Positions 58,290-64,000 of a stretch of DNA of 64,000 bases are shown here, piece after piece (positions within the stretch are counted from its first letter, which is position 1; every line of letters starts with the position of its first letter). Position numbers and translations under genes: made by a program. The notes beneath the pieces are model-generated. The model had not been told where the DNA came from and did no database searches. It saw only the letters and a list, made by a program, of their open reading frames with translations. The DNA is from Bellilinea sp034411135. Its GTDB lineage: Bacteria > Chloroflexota > Anaerolineae > Anaerolineales > Anaerolineaceae. The stretch covers positions 62,001 through 126,000 of the forward strand of contig DAOUMN010000003.1 in assembly GCA_034411135.1 (NCBI GenBank), written 5' to 3'.

Positions 58290-60205
58290 GCACGGGGGCA
58301 GTGCAGGACTGCGCCGCGCGGGTGAGCCTGGCGGGGCAGCCGCTGGGCGGGTTCGAGATTGTGGCGATCACGGCGGGCGAAGGCAACGGCTGGCAGTTCG
58401 ATACCGGGGTGCTGCGCGAATCGCTGCCGCTGTGGGAGGGGCGTGAATGCTACATTGACCACCATCTGGCAGGGCGCAGCCTGCGCGACCTGGCGGGGGT
58501 GGTGCACTCGCCGCAGTGGGACGAGGCGCGCCAGGGCATCTGCCTGACGCTCAAACCGTTCGGACCGGGCGGTGAGTTGCTGCTGGCGCTGGGCAGCGCC
58601 ATGCTGGAGGAAGGAGTCAAGCCGCAGGTTGGCTTTTCGGCAGACCTGCTGTTTACTGCCAGCGGGAGGCGTGTCGAGCGGATTGTGCGCGTGCTCTCGG
58701 TGGACTGCGTGTTGCAACCGGCGCGCGGCGGGGCGTTTTTGCGTGCCCTTAACCAGCGCGCGGGAGTGGATTTCAAACGGTTCAATTTCATTCGGGATGG
58801 AGGTTATTCAATGAACGCAGACAATCAAACCCACCTGGCGGAAGGTCAGCCCTGCTGCGAGGAGAACACGTCGCCGCCCAGCCCGGCTGCGGCGGACGCG
58901 CTGCACGGTGAGCTGTGCCGCCTGCTGCTCGATCAATCGCTGGCAGCCGCCCGCCTGCCCAATGCGCTTGCTGGGCGCATCCGTGCCCAGTTCGAGGGGC
59001 GGGTCTTTGCGCCGGAGGAACTCAACCGCGCCATTGCCGACGGGCGGCAGATGCTGAGTGAGCTGAGTGCCGCCGCGCTGGTGCAGGGTCCGGCGCGGGT
59101 GGAGTCGGTCTATTCCAGCGAGGACCAGATCACCGCCGCGTTGCACGACCTGCTCGGCATTCCCCAACCGGCGCACCTGGGCGGACTCAAAGCCGCGCGG
59201 TTGAGCGGCATCCGTGAACTGTACACCCTGCTCACCGGCGACCGCGAATTCTACGGCGGCTACTACCCCGAACGGGCGGCGTTGGCAACCAGCCTGAGCC
59301 TGCCGGGGCTGCTCAAGGACGCGCTCAACAAGATGGTGGTGATGGGCTGGGAGGAACTGGGGCGCAGCGGCTACCGCTGGTGGGAGCCCATCGTCAGCGT
59401 CGAGCATTTCAGCAACCTGCATCCGATCACTGGCGTGCTGGTTGGCGAGGTGAGTGTGCTGCCCGGCGTGGGCGAAGGTGCGTCCTACCAGGAACTGGCG
59501 GTCAAGGACAGTGCCGAAACCGGCGCGTGGGGCAAGTACGGCGGCTATGTTGCGCTGACGTTGGAGATGTTCGAGCGAGACGAGACTCATAAACTGCGCC
59601 AGTACCCGCGCAAACTGGCTTCGGCGGCGCTGCGGCGCATTTCGGCACTGGTTGGCAGCGTGTTCACCGCCAACAACGGCGTGGGTCCGCAAATGGCAGA
59701 CGGGGCAGCCGTGTTCCATGCTGCAACGCACAGGAATCTGGGCACCACCGCGCTCTCGGCGAGCGCCTGGGAAGCCGCCAGCAAAGCCATTTACGAGCAG
59801 GACATGCTCACCGGCGAGGGCGGCAGCGCGCCCAAGCTGGCGCTGGACGCGCGTTACCTGATCGTGCCGCGTGCGCTGCGCCTGACGGCAATGCGCATTC
59901 TCTACCCCTCGTTCGAGCGCGAAGCCAACATCTTTGCCGAGAATTTGCAGCGTGGCGAGATGGGCGATGTGATCACCTGCCCTGAATTCAGCGATGCCAA
60001 TGACTGGGCGGCGGTTGCTGACCCGCGCCTGGCGCCGGGCATCATCCTCGGCGAGCGCTTTGGGCTGCTGCCGGAAATTTTCATTGCCGACCGCGAGACG
60101 AGCGGCGCGCTGTTCACCCACGATGAGATTCGCATGAAGGTGCGCCACTGGGTGAGCGTGTTCGTCGCCGATCACCGCCCGCTGTATAAAGCCAACGTGG
60201 CTTAG
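58286..60205 (+). CDS. Prohead protease-major capsid fusion protein
   Basis: This 639-residue fusion has a protease-like N-terminus (1-170) and a HK97-type capsid C-terminus (about 330-639). Protease marks: DHHLAG (His) and VGFSADLLF (Ser), consistent with the phage S78-like class. Capsid part: ELAVKDSAETGAWGKYGGYVALTLEM, SALVGSVFTANNGVGPQM and RYLIVPRALRLTAMRILY. The linking part (176-330) holds a scaffold-like helical segment. A GGAGG site and ATG lie inside at 58811 (Met 176), so a separate capsid chain can be made. It overlaps portal by ATGA. This is normal gene order with an unusual fusion. Confidence 0.87.
   Translation: MSTGAVQDCAARVSLAGQPLGGFEIVAITAGEGNGWQFDTGVLRESLPLWEGRECYIDHHLAGRSLRDLAGVVHSPQWDEARQGICLTLKPFGPGGELLLALGSAMLEEGVKPQVGFSADLLFTASGRRVERIVRVLSVDCVLQPARGGAFLRALNQRAGVDFKRFNFIRDGGYSMNADNQTHLAEGQPCCEENTSPPSPAAADALHGELCRLLLDQSLAAARLPNALAGRIRAQFEGRVFAPEELNRAIADGRQMLSELSAAALVQGPARVESVYSSEDQITAALHDLLGIPQPAHLGGLKAARLSGIRELYTLLTGDREFYGGYYPERAALATSLSLPGLLKDALNKMVVMGWEELGRSGYRWWEPIVSVEHFSNLHPITGVLVGEVSVLPGVGEGASYQELAVKDSAETGAWGKYGGYVALTLEMFERDETHKLRQYPRKLASAALRRISALVGSVFTANNGVGPQMADGAAVFHAATHRNLGTTALSASAWEAASKAIYEQDMLTGEGGSAPKLALDARYLIVPRALRLTAMRILYPSFEREANIFAENLQRGEMGDVITCPEFSDANDWAAVADPRLAPGIILGERFGLLPEIFIADRETSGALFTHDEIRMKVRHWVSVFVADHRPLYKANVA
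58799..58813 (+). promoter_or_regulatory. Internal ribosome site and ATG for capsid
   Basis: GGAGG (58799-58803), 7 nt, ATG (58811-58813, Met 176 of the fusion). A 464-residue scaffold-capsid product ending at 60205 can start here. Confidence 0.75.
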
Positions 60206-60242
60206 GCGCGCCTGCACCTGCCAACGGTCGAAAACGGGAAGC

Positions 60243-60284
60243 GGGGGAGAAGATGTCCGCCGGGCGCGCCGCTTTTCTCCCCCC
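60243..60284. other. Stem-loop between capsid and lysozyme genes
   Basis: GGGGGAGAAG near 60243-60252 can pair with CTTTTCTCCCCC near 60272-60283 with a small bulge. It may limit read-through or stabilise the capsid message. The remaining bases up to 60320 hold only the ribosome site for the lysozyme gene. Confidence 0.5.
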
Positions 60285-60320
60285 ATCCCGCACCTGTCAA
60301 CGCCGGAGGAAAAATTCGCT

Positions 60321-61202
60321 ATGAAAAACCGCACGCTTAGCCCCGCAGGCTTGCAAAGTTGCCCCAACCCCATCTCCGCCGCCTCGCCGCAAAGCGGGCG
60401 CGCGCTGGGGGTGGATGTCAGCCGCTGGAACGGCGGGCTGGACTTTGCCGCCCTCAAGGCGGGCGGGGTCTCTTTTGCCATCATCAAGGTCAGCCAGGGG
60501 CGTGAGATGCACGATGTGCTGCGCCTGAGCCACAACCGCTTTGCCCGCGACGCCGGGTTGATTTGCGGTGTGTACCACTGGTGCGACCCCTGCCACGATC
60601 CGCAGGCGCAGGTGGACAACTTCACCCGTGCCGTGCAGGGTTTGCATTTCGATTTTTGCGCTGTGGATGTCGAACAGCATTGGAGCGACTGGCGCGAGTG
60701 GGCTGCCAGCAAGATCAGCACCGCTGTGCCCGCGGCGCAGATCAGCCGCTGTGCGCGTCTGGTTGCCGAGGGCATTCGCCATGCAACCAGACGCCCAACG
60801 CTGATCTACACCCGGCGCACGTTTATCGAGGCGCACGCCGTGCCGATGCTGGAATGGCTGCCCGGCTGGGACCTGTGGCTGGCGCAGTATCCCTACCCGC
60901 GCGGCAGGCTTTCGCTCACCTGGCAGGCGCTGCTCGGCGAGCATCTGCCGAAGGGCTTGCAGCCCGCCCTGCCGCAAGGCTGTGCCGGGTGGCGCTTCTG
61001 GCAGTTCAGCGGTGACCGTTTCATCCTGCCGGGCAGCGGCGGACGCCCAATTGACCTGAACTTTTTCAACGGTGACGAGGCAGCCCTGCGCGCCTGGTGT
61101 CGCGCGGAGGTTCAGCCGCCGCCGTCTGCTGCCTGTGCGGGGCTGACGCTGGAGGAGCGGCTGCGCCGCTTGTGGGAAGCCCACCCCGACCTGCACCCGT
61201 GA
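60321..61202 (+). CDS. GH25 family muramidase (phage lysozyme)
   Basis: This 293-residue peptidoglycan muramidase cuts beta-1,4 bonds between N-acetylmuramate and N-acetylglucosamine. GH25 marks are GVDVSRWNGGLDF (first Asp), FAIIKVSQGR, ICGVYHWCDP, FDFCAVDVEQHW (catalytic D-x-E), TLIYTRRTFIEAH and WLAQYPY, then WRFWQFSGD and PIDLNFFNG. No signal peptide is seen, as for phage endolysins that need a holin. C-terminal part short, with no clear cell-wall-binding repeats. It sits between capsid and connector genes, an odd place. Confidence 0.93.
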   Translation: MKNRTLSPAGLQSCPNPISAASPQSGRALGVDVSRWNGGLDFAALKAGGVSFAIIKVSQGREMHDVLRLSHNRFARDAGLICGVYHWCDPCHDPQAQVDNFTRAVQGLHFDFCAVDVEQHWSDWREWAASKISTAVPAAQISRCARLVAEGIRHATRRPTLIYTRRTFIEAHAVPMLEWLPGWDLWLAQYPYPRGRLSLTWQALLGEHLPKGLQPALPQGCAGWRFWQFSGDRFILPGSGGRPIDLNFFNGDEAALRAWCRAEVQPPPSAACAGLTLEERLRRLWEAHPDLHP

Positions 61203-61268
61203 AGCCCGCACTCCGAATCCATCGCAGGGTACGACCAGCCACCTTCCAACCATCGAAAGGAGACACTC

Positions 61269-61484
61269 ATGTCCGATTCTATCCTGACCCAAATCCAGCG
61301 CCTGCTGCGCTCGCGTAAGTTCTGGGCGCTGCTGGCAGCCCTGGCAACCATTGCCGCCGGGTGGAGCAGCGGCGAATTGAACGCCTGGCAGGCGGTTCAG
61401 GCGGTCATCGCCGCGCTGGCGGTTTATTCCACCGGCGTGGCAATCGAGGATGCCGCGCGCAAAGAGCGGGAGCAGACGCGATGA
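61269..61484 (+). CDS. Holin-like small membrane protein
   Basis: This 71-residue protein has two hydrophobic segments (about 15-30 and 42-58) and a charged C-terminal tail (DAARKEREQTR), the pattern of a small phage holin. It lies directly after the lysozyme, with AAAGGAG before the ATG. Holins form pores that let endolysin reach the wall. It overlaps the next ORF by ATGA. Confidence 0.72.
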   Translation: MSDSILTQIQRLLRSRKFWALLAALATIAAGWSSGELNAWQAVQAVIAALAVYSTGVAIEDAARKEREQTR

Positions 61485-61720
61485 GCCGCGCTGTCCATTC
61501 CCCAACGGCTGTCAGAAACACCCGGCTCAGTCCAGCAGACGAGGCGGGCGGCGAGGTGTGCCAGCCCGCCCTACCACTGCCGCCGCCGGTGGTAGTGGAT
61601 GCCTGCCGCTGTTACGGGTTAACCGACACCCCACTGGCGTGGCGTGTGCGGGACGATGGCACAGCAGTGCTGATTGCTGCCGACGGGCGTAAACTGATCT
61701 ACCCGGCGGAGACACCATGA
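61481..61720 (+). CDS. Small protein of unknown function in the phage-like operon
   Basis: This 79-residue protein has CRCYGLTDTPLAWRVRDDGTAVLIAADGRKLIY near the end and a Pro-rich N-terminus. It shares 4-bp overlaps with both neighbours (starts at 61481 within 61484, ends at 61720 over the next start 61717), so it is genuinely translated in the chain. Not recognised. Confidence 0.65.
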   Translation: MSRAVHSPTAVRNTRLSPADEAGGEVCQPALPLPPPVVVDACRCYGLTDTPLAWRVRDDGTAVLIAADGRKLIYPAETP

Positions 61721-62160
61721 GCGATGCCGACCTGCTGCTCGAACGTTTGCGCGCTGTGCTGCGCGACCCGCAGGCAGCTGCCTGGACGGAAGGCGAACTG
61801 ACCGGAGCGCTGCGCCAGGCGCATCACGACCTGCTGGCAGCCAGCGGCGAGCCGTGGCTGATCAACGGGTTGGACGGCGAACCCAACCCGACCAACTTCC
61901 CGGCTCACTATTTTGCCCTGCTGCTGCGCGGCGCGCTGGGTTACGCCCTGCTGGGACGGGCTGCCGAGCGGGTGGACGCCTTTCGCTTCGACCCGCAGCA
62001 CGTTGCCAGCGCGCTGGCGGCTGCCCGCCTGCTGCTGGAGCAGTTCCAGCGCGGGCTGGACGGGCTGGGCAGGTGGCGTGTGCGCCGTCTGCACGAAGCC
62101 GAAAACCCGCCCTATCCGCCTGCCGGTCATCCCGACCAGCCGGGTTGGAGTCTGGAGTAA
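61717..62160 (+). CDS. Head-tail connector-type protein
   Basis: This 147-residue, mostly helical protein (LLLERLRAVLRDPQAAAWTEGELTGALRQAHHDLLAA) fits small head-completion/connector proteins of tailed phages. Identity rests on size, position after capsid and helical pattern, not a clear signature. ATGA overlap with the gene before, 2 bp gap to the one after. Confidence 0.62.
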   Translation: MSDADLLLERLRAVLRDPQAAAWTEGELTGALRQAHHDLLAASGEPWLINGLDGEPNPTNFPAHYFALLLRGALGYALLGRAAERVDAFRFDPQHVASALAAARLLLEQFQRGLDGLGRWRVRRLHEAENPPYPPAGHPDQPGWSLE

Positions 62161-62162
62161 AC

Positions 62163-63500
62163 ATGTACGCGCTCAAACTGATCTGCGATGGCGAGCCCGA
62201 CTGGGTGTTGCACGGTCCCGGTGCAGCGAACGAACTGGAAGGCGCCCGGCTGGCGGGCACCCGCCCGGCGCTGCGCGCCGAGTGGGTGATCGAAACCGTC
62301 TTGCTGGCGCTCAAGGGCGGCGCAGCCGACTGGATTCACGGGCTGGAGCGCCGCCTGGCGCAGATACGCGCCGGGGGCGGCGAGGTGCGCCTGCAATTGC
62401 AACGGGCAGCGCGCGACGCGCCGTTAAGTGCGCTGCTGCTGGACGGCTGGCTGGAAGCGCCCGAACCGGGCGCGGATGAACGCGAGCGCGGTTTTGGCGG
62501 CTACCGCCTGCACCTGCTGCGCGAGCGCGAGTGGAGCGCGCCCGCCGCTGCTCTGCCGCTTTCCAATGCCAACAGCACAGATGTGACCGGCGGGCTGGCG
62601 TTGTTCAACCACAGCGATACCGAGAGCAGCCACCAAAATTATGCCGATGTGCGCGCGGCAGGCCTGGGCGGCAGCCAGCCAGCCCCGCTCAGCCTGCGGT
62701 TGGGGCTGGGCAGCAGCCCAACACGGGTGGTCACGCACGTCATCCTGGCGGCGGGTAGTGACCTGTGGAGCGACGGCATCGCCTTTGCCCACGTTCTGGA
62801 AGGCGAGAGCGGTATTCCCGGCGCGGACTGCGCCTCCACCAGCTTGATCGGCGACAGCGGCGCCAGCGGCGGTTTTTACCGCCGGGTAGGTTGGAACGGA
62901 ACGGAAGAATCGGCGCTGCTGCGCTGGACGATTACCCCGCTGGCTCTTTCGCTTGCCCGCAGGCGCGCCTTCCGCCCGGTGCTGCGTTTGCACAACCCGC
63001 CTGCAGCGGGGGTGTACCTGCACTTCCGGCTGTTCAACCCGCGCGGCGGACTGCTCGATCACAACCGCCCGCAGCGGCTGGATACCGCCCGCTGGTTGCA
63101 AGCGGGCACAACCCTGTGCCTGCCGCCGCACGACCTGCCGGGTCTCGACCCTGCTGGGTTGACCCTGGAACTGTGGGCGCAGCGCGACGAGCCGGGCAGC
63201 CACAGCCTGGATGTGGACTTTGTCCAGTTGCTGCCGGTGGAAGGCTGGCTGGAATTGTTCCCGCTGGGTGGGGCGGCGCAGGGCAGCACGCTGGTGGTGG
63301 ACGGAGAGCGCAACAGCGTGCTTGCCATCGATGCCGGTGGGGCAGCGTTTGCCAGCCACACGCTGAGCGGCGGTGGACTGCGCCTGCTGCCGGGGCGCAA
63401 TCATCGCCTGTACCTGCTGTTCGAGACCGACTCGGGCGCGCCGGTTAATCAGAGTCTGCAGGTGCAGGCGCTCTACCCGCCCCGCTGGCGCACGCCATGA
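62163..63500 (+). CDS. Phage-like structural protein, unidentified
   Basis: This 445-residue protein is rich in Gly, Leu and beta strands and shows no signal peptide. The N-terminal third reads ETVLLALKGGAADWIHGLERRLAQIRA and the C-terminal part SLDVDFVQLLPVEGWLELFPLGG with HTLSGGGLRLLPGRNHRLYLLFE. Carbohydrate-binding-like beta sandwich and tail-tip proteins can look like this. A tail or baseplate role is likely from the place in the operon. ATG 62163 was chosen two bases after the previous stop; overlaps the next gene by ATGA. Confidence 0.6.
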   Translation: MYALKLICDGEPDWVLHGPGAANELEGARLAGTRPALRAEWVIETVLLALKGGAADWIHGLERRLAQIRAGGGEVRLQLQRAARDAPLSALLLDGWLEAPEPGADERERGFGGYRLHLLREREWSAPAAALPLSNANSTDVTGGLALFNHSDTESSHQNYADVRAAGLGGSQPAPLSLRLGLGSSPTRVVTHVILAAGSDLWSDGIAFAHVLEGESGIPGADCASTSLIGDSGASGGFYRRVGWNGTEESALLRWTITPLALSLARRRAFRPVLRLHNPPAAGVYLHFRLFNPRGGLLDHNRPQRLDTARWLQAGTTLCLPPHDLPGLDPAGLTLELWAQRDEPGSHSLDVDFVQLLPVEGWLELFPLGGAAQGSTLVVDGERNSVLAIDAGGAAFASHTLSGGGLRLLPGRNHRLYLLFETDSGAPVNQSLQVQALYPPRWRTP

Positions 63501-64000
63501 ACATGCAATTTTCAATCGACTGGCAGCAGCGCGACGGGCAGCCCTGCCTTCCACCCGCGCTGATGCTGGAAGTGGAGCGCCTGACCTGGCGTGCCGAGGG
63601 CGGACCGGCGACGGCAGTGCTGGCAGGACGGCTGGATGCGCGCCTTGCCGGGATCGACCTGCCCGCCTGGGCAGGCGATGCGCTGCGCCGCCCGCTGCTC
63701 ATCCGCGATGCCGCCGGTGAAGCCTGCTGGTGGGGTTACGTTGCCCGCGTGGAAGCCCGCCAGGGCGCAGCCGGGGTGGTCTTTGACCTGGAGCGCATGG
63801 CAAACCGCGTGGCGGTGGCATACGCTCCGCGGGTCAAGGAGACGCGCTGGATCGGCGAACGCACCTTCACCCCCTGGGCGGAGGACACCGCCAGTGTGGC
63901 CCGCTACGGACGCAAGGAAAAGGTGCTGGTGCTGCCGCCGCTGGAAGAAGCGCAAGCGCTGGCTGTGCGCGATGCACACCTGCGCCGCGCAGCGCTGCCC
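63497..64000 (+). CDS. Phage-like structural protein, 5' part
   Basis: This 168-residue 5' part starts MNMQFSIDWQQRDGQ and contains DLPAWAGDALRRPLLIRDAAGEACWWGYVARVEARQ. It is consistent with a tail/baseplate-type protein that continues beyond the window. ATGA overlap with the gene before it. Confidence 0.6.
   Translation, partial: MNMQFSIDWQQRDGQPCLPPALMLEVERLTWRAEGGPATAVLAGRLDARLAGIDLPAWAGDALRRPLLIRDAAGEACWWGYVARVEARQGAAGVVFDLERMANRVAVAYAPRVKETRWIGERTFTPWAEDTASVARYGRKEKVLVLPPLEEAQALAVRDAHLRRAALP

Noticed and set aside
58808..60775. A 655-codon minus-strand open frame antisense to the capsid and lysozyme genes
   Set aside because: Both plus-strand genes are well supported; the antisense frame has no recognisable domain and a Gln/His-rich shadow composition.

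Overview
The window is GC-rich bacterial chromosome with dense, mostly short operons. It is most likely from a member of the Chloroflexota (Anaerolineae-like). This rests on Thr/Pro 'TPTPT' linkers in secreted proteins, the 'LPLV' tail or head motif in two secreted proteins, many GTG/TTG starts, and scattered rather than clustered his and hut genes. The phylum is inferred from style and gene content, not from a marker gene. No rRNA operon is present; there is one tRNA (Leu, anticodon CAA).

Layout. 1-502 (minus) is the 5' part of a microbial rhodopsin with the N-D-Q triad of light-driven Na+ pumps; its C-terminus lies outside the window. 503-1135 is non-coding and carries a cluster of DnaA-box-like 9-mers, so it is a candidate replication-origin-like region. 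1136-5738 (minus) holds a haem-binding protein, pirin, a type II NADH dehydrogenase and hisD. hisD is preceded by a histidine-rich leader peptide and an intrinsic terminator, a classical his attenuator. 6180-10330 holds two secreted proteins, a CBS protein and a DUF1858/DUF438-hemerythrin pair. 10517-18525 holds a PucC-like transporter, recO, hutU with a pair of membrane-anchored proteins, an MFS exporter and a zinc-ribbon membrane protein. 18575-24662 holds a small membrane protein, a ubiquitin-fold protein with a BNR propeller protein, an MFS transporter, a PcrA/UvrD helicase and an unknown protein. 24999-30300 holds a large sensory HD-GYP protein and an ABC-F protein whose leader has a six-codon upstream ORF, a terminator and a start-site-sequestering repeat. 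30467-45334 holds an inositol monophosphatase, tRNA-Leu, a YchF-like GTPase, a GNAT-GrpB fusion, a two-component system, an M3 oligopeptidase, a nucleotidyltransferase, an aminotransferase, a ferritin-like protein, HolB, and a UPF0261/TIM-barrel pair. 45362-48862 holds a methyltransferase/SH3 lipoprotein pair, a GNAT and a sugar dehydrogenase.

48915-54407 (minus) is a three-gene Tad-like secretion/pseudopilin operon ending in a strong terminator: TadE-like, TadG/von Willebrand-like, and a 900-residue TadE protein carrying a PA14-like domain.

54700-64000 (plus) is the left part of a tailed-phage-like element, either a prophage or a domesticated particle. It starts with a strong promoter overlapped by a GAAC-N4-GTTC (LexA-type) palindrome. 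Then follow a small protein, a terminase large subunit broken by a -1 frameshift in a G run, a portal, a protease-capsid fusion with an internal start site, a GH25 lysozyme, a holin-like protein, connector-type genes and structural proteins. The element runs off the right edge, and no integrase or repressor is visible.

The points most worth following are the NDQ rhodopsin, the ABC-F leader, the his leader, the origin-like cluster, the Tad/PA14 operon and the protease-capsid fusion.
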